Assembly: GCA_963813725.1 (NCBI GenBank)
Contig: CAWFAI010000008.1
Span: 1 to 64,000, forward strand
Direction of reading: 5' to 3'
Origin: VGBV01 sp963813725
Lineage (GTDB): Bacteria > Actinomycetota > Thermoleophilia > Solirubrobacterales > 70-9
DNA: 64,000 nucleotides
In this document: positions 1 through 9,100 of the stretch, one piece after another
Layout: the number at the start of each line of letters is the position of its first letter
Position numbering within the stretch: the stretch's first letter is position 1
The notes under the pieces: generated by a model
What the model saw: the letters and a program-made list of their open reading frames with translations, nothing else
Told to the model about the DNA's origin: nothing
The model's database searches: none
Program-made: the position numbers and the translations under genes

Positions 1-268
1 TCATCTCCGGGGACCAGGGCGGGTCGAAGATCATCTTCGGATGGACCTTCTGCACGCCGTCGAGCTCGCCGACGAACTCCCGCATCTGCTCTGAGACCTG
101 AGGGCCGATCGGGCAGGCGGGCGTGGTCAGCGTGAACGTGACGAACACCTCGCCGCTCTCGTTCTGGACCTCGACGTCATAGACCAGCCCCAGCGAGACG
201 AAGTCGAGCCCCAGCTCGGGATCGATCACCTCTTCCAGGGCCTCGTAGACCTGTTCCTCGGTCGCCAT
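1..268 (-). CDS. MIP18/DUF59-family Fe-S assembly factor (3' end outside window)
   Basis: This protein begins with ATG at 268 and runs off the left edge, so about 89 N-terminal residues are visible. It shows the MIP18 (DUF59, SufT/PaaD-like) pattern: an N-terminal EALEEVIDPELG helix/turn, then LGLVYDVEV, then TLTTPACPIGPQV with the conserved cysteine. The family contributes to iron-sulfur cluster assembly or delivery, alone or inside SUF operons. It is divergently placed from fxsA across 164 bp that hold a palindromic repeat. The family call is secure; the client protein cannot be told from here. Confidence 0.85.
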   Translation of the reverse strand, partial: MATEEQVYEALEEVIDPELGLDFVSLGLVYDVEVQNESGEVFVTFTLTTPACPIGPQVSEQMREFVGELDGVQKVHPKMIFDPPWSPEM

Positions 269-314
269 GCGGATAAGGATACGAGGCCGCGGCCAGGCCG
301 CCTTCGCCCGCCGG

Positions 315-357
315 GTTGGCGGATAACTCACGCATAGCGTGAGTCAGGCGACAAATC
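315..357. repeat. Dispersed palindromic repeat, copy 1
   Basis: The core ACTCACGCATAGCGTGAGT (326-344) is an inverted repeat (ACTCACG/CGTGAGT around CATAG). The flanks are GTTGGCGG on the left and a degenerate partner on the right. Near-identical cores occur at 10846-10888 and 62232-62271. The repeat lies between divergent genes and is not part of any coding region. Confidence 0.7.
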
Positions 358-432
358 GCCGCGGCGTCGAGCTCGCGGACGGGCGCCCTGCCCACGCGGA
401 GCCGCCAACCCTGCCTGGGTAGCCTTGACGGC

Positions 433-1053
433 GTGATCTTCCTCGTCATCGCATTCATCGTCGTCCCGCTGGTCGAGCTCTACGTGATCATCAAGGTGGG
501 TGGCGCGATCGGGATCGGCCCGACGATCGCGCTGCTGCTGATCGACAGCCTGCTCGGCGCCTTTTTGCTGCGCCACCAGGGACGCGCCGCCTGGGTCGCG
601 TTCAACCGCGCCATGGCCGAGAGCCGCCTGCCCGCCAAGGAGGTGCTGGACGGGGTCCTGATCATCTTCGGCGGGGCGCTGCTGCTGACCCCCGGCTTCA
701 TCACCGACATCGTCGGGCTCTGCCTGCTGATCCCGCCGACCCGGGCGATCGTGCGCACGTTCCTCAAGTGGCTCGGGATCAGCCGCCTCTCCTGGGGGCC
801 GAAGGCGGCGGTGTGGGGCTACGGCCGCATGCAGAAGGATCGGGGCAGGCGCGGGGCGCCGCGCCCGGCCAACGGTGGGCCGCCGCCCTCGGAGCAGCCT
901 CGCGCCCGGCCCGCGACCGAGGACTTCGGCTGGCAGAGCGCCGGGCCGCGTCCGGGCGACATCGATGGCACCGCACACGAGGTGCGCGACGATGAGGACG
1001 CGCTTCCCCCGGGCGAGACGCCTCCCGGCCAGAGGCCTCCCTTCCCCGGATGA
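433..1053 (+). CDS. fxsA: FxsA-family membrane protein
   Basis: The 206-residue protein starts with GTG at 433. It has the FxsA architecture: hydrophobic segments at about 1-20, 28-47 and 72-102, with family signatures VPLVELYVIIKVG, a LLIDSLLGAFLLRHQGR stretch and LLLTPGFITDIVG. A polar Pro/Arg/Gly-rich cytoplasmic tail of about 85 residues follows. E. coli FxsA was described as a membrane protein that relieves phage T7 exclusion by the F plasmid; its normal role is not defined. The stop overlaps the next start by 4 bp (ATGA at 1050), so the two genes are probably translationally coupled. Confidence 0.9.
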   Translation: MIFLVIAFIVVPLVELYVIIKVGGAIGIGPTIALLLIDSLLGAFLLRHQGRAAWVAFNRAMAESRLPAKEVLDGVLIIFGGALLLTPGFITDIVGLCLLIPPTRAIVRTFLKWLGISRLSWGPKAAVWGYGRMQKDRGRRGAPRPANGGPPPSEQPRARPATEDFGWQSAGPRPGDIDGTAHEVRDDEDALPPGETPPGQRPPFPG

Positions 1054-1781
1054 GCGCCGGCGGGCTGGTCTGCGGTTTCTGGGACGAGGCGTCCGGGCTC
1101 GCGGGGCTCGGCTGGATGCTCGGCGGCTCCAGCGGCGGGCTGCTGCTCGGTGAGGACCAGGTTGCGCCCGCGGCGGCGCAAATCGAGGACCAGGGCGAGA
1201 CGGCCCTGCTCCTGGAGGCACGGGGGTCCCAGGTGCGAGCCGAGCTGCGGCCACGGCCCTCGCCGAGCCCGCTTGCGGGGGCAAACGGCGCCGGAAGCCT
1301 CGCCGGCGAGGGCGAATCAGCGCCCTGCGTCGCCTCGGTCACGGGCGGCGGGGCGAAGCGCACCCTGGAATGCCCCGGTCACCTGACTCGCTGGGCCGCC
1401 GACCCGACCGACGGCGCCGGCGTGCTGCGCCACCTGGCGCTGCAGGCTCCCGAAGGCGGCCTGCTGGTCGTGCTCACGCGCGGCGATGCGGGCGCTGAGT
1501 CCCACGGCGCCGAGAGCTCGTCCGCGTTGCTGCTTGACCCCGAGGGCGGCGCCAGCAGCTACGCGGAGGCCTTCCTCTCCACCCAGTACGACCCGGGTGG
1601 GCGGCAGTCGCGAGCCGGGCTGGAGCTGTGGGGCGCCGAGGACGGCGCGCCCCCGATGCGAGCGGCCGGCACGCGCCTGGGCGACGCACCTGAGGCGGCC
1701 GGCGGCGTGACGGCGGCCCTGCTGCGAACCTCGGCCGAGGGCACTCCCGGCCTGGGCAGCTATCTGATCTGGCGCGGCTGA
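1050..1781 (+). CDS. Hypothetical protein coupled to fxsA
   Basis: A 243-residue acidic, Gly/Ala-rich protein without a signal peptide or clear membrane segment. The ATG at 1050 sits inside the fxsA stop (ATGA overlap), which supports the start and a shared transcript. Third codon positions are strongly GC-biased over the whole length, so it is very likely a real gene. Motifs such as GGSSGGLLLG near the N-terminus and LTRGDAGAESHGAESSSALLLDPEG in the middle do not match a family I know. The sequence looks like a lineage-restricted protein and no function is proposed. Confidence 0.65.
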   Translation: MSAGGLVCGFWDEASGLAGLGWMLGGSSGGLLLGEDQVAPAAAQIEDQGETALLLEARGSQVRAELRPRPSPSPLAGANGAGSLAGEGESAPCVASVTGGGAKRTLECPGHLTRWAADPTDGAGVLRHLALQAPEGGLLVVLTRGDAGAESHGAESSSALLLDPEGGASSYAEAFLSTQYDPGGRQSRAGLELWGAEDGAPPMRAAGTRLGDAPEAAGGVTAALLRTSAEGTPGLGSYLIWRG

Positions 1782-1810
1782 GAGCGGGCGCCGGCGATGG
1801 GCGAGCGAGC

Positions 1811-2482
1811 ATGAGCGAACGAGGCGTCGCGACGGTGATCTCCGACTTCGGCGGCGTCCTGACGACGCCGCTGATCACCTCGTTCGCGGCGGTCCAGGAC
1901 GACACCGGCATTCCGATGGAGCAGCTGGGCAGGGCGATGGGCCGCATCGCCGAGCGCGAGGGCAAGCACCCCCTGTTCGAGCTCGAGACGGGCCGGGTCA
2001 CGGAGATCGACTTCCTCGCCAAGCTGGCCGATGAGCTCGAGCCCGAGCTCGGCCACCGCCCCGAGATGCACCGCTTCGCCGAGATCTACTTCGAGGCGCT
2101 GCACCCGAACGAGGAGATGATCGCGCTGATGCGCGAGCTGAAGGCGTCCGGATGCCGGATGGCGATGCTGACCAACAACGTCCGCGAGTGGGAGCCGCGC
2201 TGGCGCTCGATGCTGCCCGTGGATGAGATCTTCGAGCTGGTCGTGGACTCGGCCTTCGTCGGCATGCGCAAGCCCGACGCCGAGATCTACGAGCTCACCC
2301 TCAGCCGCCTGGGCGACCCGGAGCCCGGCGAGTGCCTGTTCATCGACGACATCGAGGCCAACGTCCAGGCCGCCCGCACCCTCGGCATCTCAGCGGTGCA
2401 CTACCGCAGCAACGATCAGGCGATCGCGGAGATCCGCGAGCTCGCGAGCCTCGACGGCGGTCCCGCGGAACCGCGCGGCTAG
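1811..2482 (+). CDS. HAD-IA family hydrolase
   Basis: A 223-residue haloacid-dehalogenase-superfamily protein. Motif I is SDFGGVLT (nucleophile Asp, with Gly where classical phosphatases have the second Asp, as in the YihX/epoxide-hydrolase-N-domain branch). Motif II is MLTNN, the motif III lysine is in GMRKPDAE, and motif IV is CLFIDDIEANV. The cap is the small helical insert of subfamily IA. It probably hydrolyses a small phosphorylated metabolite in the cytoplasm; the substrate cannot be inferred. Its 3' end overlaps the convergent gene at 2479 by 4 bp. Confidence 0.85.
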   Translation: MSERGVATVISDFGGVLTTPLITSFAAVQDDTGIPMEQLGRAMGRIAEREGKHPLFELETGRVTEIDFLAKLADELEPELGHRPEMHRFAEIYFEALHPNEEMIALMRELKASGCRMAMLTNNVREWEPRWRSMLPVDEIFELVVDSAFVGMRKPDAEIYELTLSRLGDPEPGECLFIDDIEANVQAARTLGISAVHYRSNDQAIAEIRELASLDGGPAEPRG

Positions 2483-2934
2483 TTGTCGCTGCCGGCCCGG
2501 TCCCAGATGTAGAGCTCGGTCGCCTCGCGCGCGAGCTCCATCAGGCGGGGGTGCGAGAGCCACTCGAGCACGGTGTCCAGCGCGCGCTCCTCGCTGATGC
2601 CCTCCTCGAAGGCCTCCTCGCCGCGGAAGCCGGCGGCCAGCTTCAGCGCCTCGCGGCGGTGCTCGCCGAGCGAGTCGAAGGCGCCCATCAGGAAGTCGCG
2701 ATTCGGCAGCGGCTGACCGACCTCCATCGAGCCGTGCCAGGCGGCCAGCATCGAGATGTCGTGCTCGTCCAGCTCGGAGATCGCCTTCGCGTAGTGGTCC
2801 TCGAGCTCGCCGTCGGGGATCTCGTCGACCCAGGCGCGCACGGCCTCGCCCAAGAGCTGGCGGCGGGCCTCGCGGCCGACGGAGTCGGCGATGGCGCGAA
2901 TGGCGTCGGCGGGGTCTACGAAGCAGAGTGTCAT
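2479..2934 (-). CDS. Hypothetical protein (151 aa)
   Basis: The start is placed at ATG 2934, giving a helical acidic protein. An open frame extends further upstream but would run through the promoter region of the divergent addB gene and has no protein-like composition. The sequence is rich in Glu/Asp and amphipathic helices, with HGSMEVGQPLPNRDFLMGAFDSLGEHRREALKLAAGF in its middle split by a Pro turn. There are no Cys motifs or membrane segments. I do not recognise a family. It ends 4 bp inside the HAD gene on the opposite strand. Confidence 0.7.
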   Translation of the reverse strand: MTLCFVDPADAIRAIADSVGREARRQLLGEAVRAWVDEIPDGELEDHYAKAISELDEHDISMLAAWHGSMEVGQPLPNRDFLMGAFDSLGEHRREALKLAAGFRGEEAFEEGISEERALDTVLEWLSHPRLMELAREATELYIWDRAGSDN

Positions 2935-3074
2935 GTCAGATCCGGTTCCTGGTAGTGGACTGTTCGGTTGTGGTCCTGATGCGATGCGCTGGCAAAGATA
3001 AAGTCGCCCCCCGACGGCAAACCCGACGCCGGGGTTTCCGCGGGTTATCCGCATTTCGGCGCCGTTTGCGGCCG

Positions 3075-3102
3075 TTGTCCGCCCCGTCCGCGCGCCTATG
3101 CT
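3075..3102 (+). promoter_or_regulatory. Candidate promoter for addBA
   Basis: TTGTCC (3075-3080) and TATGCT (3097-3102) are separated by 16 bp, a reasonable sigma-70-like pair. Transcription would begin near 3109, downstream of an upstream in-frame ATG at 3098. This supports ATG 3128 as the real addB start. Confidence 0.45.
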
Positions 3103-3127
3103 GGCCTCGGATGAGGGAGCCCGCGCC

Positions 3128-6100
3128 ATGTCTCTGAAGCTGATCGCCGGCCCGCCCAACTCGGGTCGCACCGGGGCGATCCTGGAGGCCTTCCGGACCG
3201 CGTTGCCGCGGAACCCAGTGCTCGTCGTCCCCACGTCCGACGACGTCGAGCGCTTCACCCAGGAGCTCACCCGCGCAGACGCTCCCCTCCTTGGCGCGAG
3301 GGTGTGCACCTTCAACCGACTCTTCGAGCTCGTGGCCGGCGCCCTCGGGGTGCCCTCCCGGCCGCCACTCGGCCCCGAGCAGCGGCGCCGGGTCGCCGCG
3401 GAGGCGGCCTCGCGGGTCGAGCTTGTGCGTCTGCGGGCGAGCGCCGCCCAGCCGGGGTTCCCCTCGGCGCTCGAGGAGCTGCTCTCCGAGCTGCAGGCCG
3501 CGCGAATCGACCCTTCCACCTTCGAGCACAGGGCGCGCGAGACCGGGCCCTACGAGCTGGAGATCGCCGCTCTGTTCACGGCCTACAGCGAGGTGTGCGA
3601 CGAGCTGGGCCGTGAGGACCCGCACTCGCTGGCCGCAGCGGCCATCACGGCATTGCGCTCGCATCCGGACGCGTGGGGCTCCCGTCCGGTGCTGCTCTAT
3701 GGATTCGACGACCTCACGGTCGAGCAGCTCGACCTGGTTCGCGAGCTGTGGGCCGCCGCCGAGGTGACGATCGCGCTCCCCTACGAGGATCGCGACGTGC
3801 TCACCGCCGCGCGCGGCGCGCTGTTCGCTCAGCTGCGCGACGCCGACGACGTCACGATCGAGCACCTCCGGACCGACCCCGCCTACACCCGCAGCCGCAC
3901 CCTGTTCGAGCTCGAGCGCCGCTTCGCCGGGCCCCGGGACGAGCCGGTCGCCAACGACGGCGGGCTGCGGCTGCTCGCTTCGGCCGGGGAGCTGGCCGAG
4001 GCCGAGACGATCGGCTCCGAGGTCGCGCGCCTGCTGGACGGCGACGTGCCCGCAGGAGAGATCGCGATCGTGGCGCGCGACCCGGCGGCAGCCGGACCGC
4101 TGTTGCGGAGGGTCCTCACCAGGTTCGAGATCCCGGTCGCGGTGGAGGCGGACCTGCCCGTCACCCGCACCCTGACCGGCGCGGGCCTGATGGCGCTGCT
4201 CCGCGCCGCCGTCGGCGGCGGGACTGCGACTGACCTGCTCGCCTACCTGCGGACGCCCGGGATCGCCCGGCCGGATTCGGTGGACTGGCTCGAGCGCAGG
4301 GTCCGCCGCGACCGCCTGCGCAGCGCCGACCAGGCAATGGAGCACTGGGTGACCGAGAAGCGCCCCCGCCTCGCAGAGCTCGAACGCCTGCGCGAGGCCG
4401 GGTCGGACAGGGACCTGCTGAGGGAAGCCGGGCGACAGGCGCGCTGGCTGGCCGAGGGCGCCCTGCGCGGTGAGGCGGACGTCGCCGGCGAGGACCGGGC
4501 GCTCGAATTGCGCGCAGGGGCGCAGCTGGAGCGAACGCTCGACGAGCTCGCCGATCTGGGCATCCCCCACTCCCCCGCCGACGTGATCGCCGCGATCTCG
4601 GAGATGCGTGTGCCGATGTGGCGCGGGCCGACGCGGGGCCGCGTGCGCGTGATCAGCCCCTACCGTGCCAGGGCGAGGCGGGTGGGGCACATGTTCATCG
4701 CCTCGCTCCAGGACGGCGACTTCCCCCGCCGCGACACCGGCGGACCCCTGCTCTCCGACGAGGCGCGAGCCGGGCTGGAGCTTCCTCCCCGCAAGCAGGC
4801 CGAGGTCGAGGACCGCTACCTGTTCTCGGTGCTGCTCTCGCGCCCGAAGCGAAGCCTGTATCTCTCGTGGCGCAGCGCCGACGACGAGGGAGCGGCTGCC
4901 GCGCGCTCTCCCTTCGTCGACGAGGTCAGAGAGCTGCTGGCGCCCGCGCTGCCCGACGACCTGGAGGAGCGTGACGATGCCCTGTTCGAGGAGGCCCGCG
5001 GCCGCGGCCTCGCCGACTCGGTATTCGAGCCCGGGGACGCCCCCACCCTGGGCGAGCTGACCCGCTCCGCGGCCGCGCGACCGGCGAGCGATGAGCTTCG
5101 CGCCCTCGTGGCCGACCGCCTGGAGCCGATCCGCGCCCGGATCCCGAAAGAGCGGCTTCATCCCGGGCCGCTCTCGCAGCCCGAGGTGCTGCAGCGGATG
5201 GATGCGCAGCAGCTCTTCGGCCCCTCGACCATCGAGGCGTACGCGGTCTGCCCCTACCGCTGGTTCGTCAACCACGAGCTCGACCCCAAGGAGATCGAGC
5301 CGCAGGGCGAGGATCTCGTCGCGGGGTCCGTGGCGCACATCGTGCTCGAGCAGCTCTACCGCGACCCGCCGGCCGGGGAGACGCGCGCCACCGAGGAAAC
5401 CCTGTCCGACTGGCTCGCCCGCGCCCGCGAGCTGGTTTCCGAGCTGGGCGCAAAGCGGCTGCCGCGCGACCAAGCCGAAACCGCCGCGACGCTGCGGCGC
5501 GTCGAGGGCCTGGTGGTGGCGTTCCTTCGCGACGAGGCCTCGGACGGAGCCGCCTTCCTGCCCGACGCGGGCCTGACCGAGGCCAGCTTCGGCTTCGCGG
5601 GCGAAGAGGGCGCCAAGCCTGCGCTTCAACTCGAGGGCGGCGGCATCCACGGCCGCATCGACCGCATCGACATCGGCCCGACGGGAGAGGCGCTGGTCCA
5701 GGACTACAAGTCCAGCTCAAAGGTCGAGGGGGGCGCCGGCATGCTCGAGAAGGGCAAGTTCCAGCTCCAGCTCTACATGCTGGCCGCGCGAGAGCTGTGG
5801 GAGCTCGAGCTGGCCGGCGGCCTGTACCGACCTCTCGGCGGGACGTCGGAGCGCAACCCCAAGGGACTGCTGCGGAAGGAGCTGAAGGAGGACCTGGCGC
5901 CGCTGCGGCCGCGCAAGAACGATCACCTCGGCGACGAGGAGTTCGAGCAGGCCCTCGACGACGCCCGGGCCAAGGCCGAGGAGATCATCGGCGCCATCCG
6001 CTCCGGGCGGATAAGCCGCGACCCGATCGGAGGCAGCTGCCCCAAGTGGTGTGACTTCCAGCCGATCTGCCGGCGCGAGCGGGGCCTGCCCGAGGAGGAG

Positions 6101-6136
6101 CCCGAGCCCGAGGGCGAGCCGGAGCTGATGGAGTGA
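3128..6136 (+). CDS. addB: AddB-type helicase-nuclease subunit with Fe-S PD-(D/E)XK nuclease
   Basis: About 1002 residues from ATG 3128 (GGGAG upstream; an in-frame ATG at 3098 lies in the likely -10 box). The N-terminus has a degenerate Walker A, GPPNSGRTG, with Arg in place of the catalytic Lys, as expected for a subunit whose motor is not used for unwinding. The C-terminal third is a PD-(D/E)XK nuclease: GSVAHIVLEQLY, GRIDRID, VQDYKSS and QLQLYML at about residues 735-890. An AVCPYRWF cysteine (about 707) and CPKWCDFQPIC (about 971-981) form the CxnCxxCx5C iron-sulfur staple of AddB. With the coupled addA it would resect double-strand breaks for RecA-dependent repair. Confidence 0.85.
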   Translation: MSLKLIAGPPNSGRTGAILEAFRTALPRNPVLVVPTSDDVERFTQELTRADAPLLGARVCTFNRLFELVAGALGVPSRPPLGPEQRRRVAAEAASRVELVRLRASAAQPGFPSALEELLSELQAARIDPSTFEHRARETGPYELEIAALFTAYSEVCDELGREDPHSLAAAAITALRSHPDAWGSRPVLLYGFDDLTVEQLDLVRELWAAAEVTIALPYEDRDVLTAARGALFAQLRDADDVTIEHLRTDPAYTRSRTLFELERRFAGPRDEPVANDGGLRLLASAGELAEAETIGSEVARLLDGDVPAGEIAIVARDPAAAGPLLRRVLTRFEIPVAVEADLPVTRTLTGAGLMALLRAAVGGGTATDLLAYLRTPGIARPDSVDWLERRVRRDRLRSADQAMEHWVTEKRPRLAELERLREAGSDRDLLREAGRQARWLAEGALRGEADVAGEDRALELRAGAQLERTLDELADLGIPHSPADVIAAISEMRVPMWRGPTRGRVRVISPYRARARRVGHMFIASLQDGDFPRRDTGGPLLSDEARAGLELPPRKQAEVEDRYLFSVLLSRPKRSLYLSWRSADDEGAAAARSPFVDEVRELLAPALPDDLEERDDALFEEARGRGLADSVFEPGDAPTLGELTRSAAARPASDELRALVADRLEPIRARIPKERLHPGPLSQPEVLQRMDAQQLFGPSTIEAYAVCPYRWFVNHELDPKEIEPQGEDLVAGSVAHIVLEQLYRDPPAGETRATEETLSDWLARARELVSELGAKRLPRDQAETAATLRRVEGLVVAFLRDEASDGAAFLPDAGLTEASFGFAGEEGAKPALQLEGGGIHGRIDRIDIGPTGEALVQDYKSSSKVEGGAGMLEKGKFQLQLYMLAARELWELELAGGLYRPLGGTSERNPKGLLRKELKEDLAPLRPRKNDHLGDEEFEQALDDARAKAEEIIGAIRSGRISRDPIGGSCPKWCDFQPICRRERGLPEEEPEPEGEPELME

Positions 6137-9100
6137 CGGCGGACGGCGAACACCAGCTCACGCCGGAGCAGCGCGAGGCGATCGACTCGCGCGACCGCGA
6201 CGTCTTCCTGCGCGCGGGCGCCGGCACCGGCAAGACCACTGTCCTGGTGGACCGCTTCTGCGCGGCTGCCCTGGACCCGGACGTGGGAGTCGACCGGATC
6301 CTCGCCTTCACGTTCACCGAGCGCGCCGCCGACCAGCTCCGCCGCCGAGTCCGCGAGCGCTTCGCCCAGCTCGGGCGCGAAGCCGAAGGCGAGCGCCGGG
6401 AGCGAATCGAGGAGGCCGAGCGGGCCGCCGACCGCGCCTGGATCTCGACGATTCACGGGTTCTGCCGGCGGGTGCTCGCCTCGCATCCCGCCGCGGCGGG
6501 CATCGACCCCCGATTCCGCGTCGCCGATCAGGTCGAGTCCGACCGGCTCGCCGGGCGCGCCTTCGACGCCGCGCTGGAGGACCTTGTCCAGGCCGGCGGC
6601 GCCGAAGCGCTCGAGCTGGCCGCAGCCAATCGCCGCCGGACCCTGTTGGAGATGACCCGCGGCGCCTACGACGAGCTGCGCAGCCAGGGCCACCCCGCTC
6701 CCGAGCTGCCCGAGCCCCCGCCCGTCGACCACGCGGCCTCCCTCTCCGCGCTGATCGAGACCGCCGGTCTGGCGCATGAGGAATGCGCCGAGGCGGGACC
6801 CCAGCAGGTCTCCCAGCGTGAGCTGATAGCCGCCGCATCCGCGCTCGACCCCGAGGCGCCCGCCGACGCCGAGCTGCTCGACCGCCTCGCCTCGCTGAAG
6901 ATCACGACCACGGCCAAGGAGTTCAAAGGCGAGGCCTGCGAGCGCTACCGCGAAGCGCTGCTGGCGGCGCGGTCGGCGGTGGCGGCGACCGTGCTGGGGC
7001 CGGCCTACGAGCAGCTCCGCGAGCTGGTCCGCCGCTTCGGCGAGTGCTACGAGGCGCTGAAGGCGGACCGCTCGGCGCTGGACTTCGAGGACCTGCAGTT
7101 GCGGGCCCGCGAGCTGCTGAGCTCGAACGAGGCATTGCGCGACCGCTACCGCGAGCAGTTTCGCCACCTGATGGTGGACGAGTTCCAGGACACCAACGGC
7201 CTGCAGCTTGGCCTGATCGAACAGCTGCGGGGACCCCAGACGCGGCTGTTCATGGTCGGCGACGAGTTCCAGTCCATCTACGGCTTCCGTCACGCCGACG
7301 TCGAGGTCTACCGGCGCCAGCAGCGCCGCTTCGCCCAAGGCGAGGAGCCCAACGGGGTGGCGCTGCCGCTGACGGGCAACTTCCGCTCGTCCGGCGAGGT
7401 GCTGGCGATGACCAACGCGCTGGGCCGCTCGCTGCTGGCCGGATTCGAACCGCTGACCGTCGCCGGTGAGGAAGCGGGCGCCGAGGGACCGGCCGTGGAA
7501 CTGCTGCTGACGGCCGAAGACAAGAAGGGCTGGGAGGCGGAGGAGACCGAGCTCAAGCTGCTGCCCGACGACCCCAGCTCGGCCTCGAAGGTCGCCGAGG
7601 CGCGGCGGCTGGCCGGCCGCCTCCGTGAGCTGGTCGACGAGGGCGAGGACCCTTCGGAGATCGTGGTGCTGCTGCGCGCCTTCACGCACGTGACCACCCT
7701 GGAGCGCGCCCTGGGCGACGCCGGCCTCGACCCCTACGTGGTCGGCGGCCGGGGCTTCTGGTCCCAGCAGCAGGTCGAGGACATGCGCTGCCTGCTGGCG
7801 GTGATAGCCAACCCGCTCGACGACCAGGCGCTCTTCGGCGCGCTGGCCAGCCCCGCCTGCGCCGTGCTCCCCGACACGCTCTGGCTGCTGCGCGGGGCCG
7901 CCACGGAGGAGCGCGAGGACGGCCGGCGGAGCAACCGCCATGTCTGGCCGCTTCTGCGCGACCTGGCCGAGCACGGCGAGGCCCAGCGCGGCGACACCGA
8001 CGCCGCCGCCATGATCCCGCCCGGGGAGCTGCAGCGCCTGCGCGAGTTCGCCGAGCAGATCGGCACCCTGCGGCAGCGCGGCGCCGAGGACGGGCTCGAG
8101 TCCCTGGTCGAGCGCACGGCAGTCGCGCTGCAGTACGACATCGCGACCCTCGTTCGCGACAGCGGCGAGGCGCGATGGGCAAACGTCCGCAAGCTGATGC
8201 GCCTCGCGCGGGAGTTCGAGACGAGGGAGGGCCCGGACCTGGCGGCCTTCCTCGAGTATCTCGTCAGCCGCGCCGCCAGCAGCGACCGCGAGGCCGAGGC
8301 CGCGACGCGGGCCGAGGGCCACGCCGGGGTGAGAGTCATGACCGTGCACAGCGCCAAGGGGTTGGAGTTCGGGGTGGTCGCCGTGGCCGACCTGGGGCGC
8401 CGCCCGCAGCTCGGCTGGACCCCGCTTCGGCTGGGCCGGACCGAGGAGACCCCCGATGACGGTGAGGCCGCCCGGGTCGGGGTCCAGCTCGGGCGGCTGG
8501 GAAGGCCCGGCGAGCGCCTCCACGGCTACGCCGAGCTGACCGAGCTGGCGGCCGACCGAGAGGCCGAGGAGGAGGGCCGGTTGGCCTACGTCGCCGCCAC
8601 CCGCGCCGAGCGCCGGCTGCTGCTGAGCGGCACCGTCAACCCGAACGCCAAGCAGAGCGACAAGCCCAACCGGCAGCCGATCGCGACGCAGTTGCTGGCG
8701 AAGGTGCTCGAGGGCGACCCGAGCAGCCGCGAGATGCAGCTCGAGGCCGCGGGCGAGGGCTTCCCGGCCGGGCGGCTGGCGGTGAGCCTGAGCTCACCTG
8801 GGCCCGGCGTCGGCGCCCGGCTGCTCCGAGAGACCGAGACGCCGCCGGCGGAGGCGCCGTCCGAGGACCGCGAGCCGCCCCTGAAGCGCCCGCACGCGGT
8901 CGCGGCGCCGGCTGGCGCGCTCTCCTACTCGGCCCTGTCGGACTACGAGAGCTGCGGCTACCGCTATTACGTCAAGCGGGTGCTGGGACTCACCGGCGCC
9001 GAGGGCGGGGTCGCGGTCGGCGCGGTCGGAGCCCGCGATGACGAGGACCGGGCGAGCCCCACCGAGAAGCGCCGCTATGGGCCTGGACTGGCCGTGCACT

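Noticed and set aside
2936..5650. Long minus-strand open frame opposite addB (about 900 codons)
   Set aside because: Stop-free antisense frames are expected at this GC content. The translation is Arg/Gly/Leu-rich without motifs, while the plus strand encodes a clear AddB.
5923..8523. Long minus-strand open frame opposite addA
   Set aside because: Shadow of addA; no domain signatures and poor codon-position bias.
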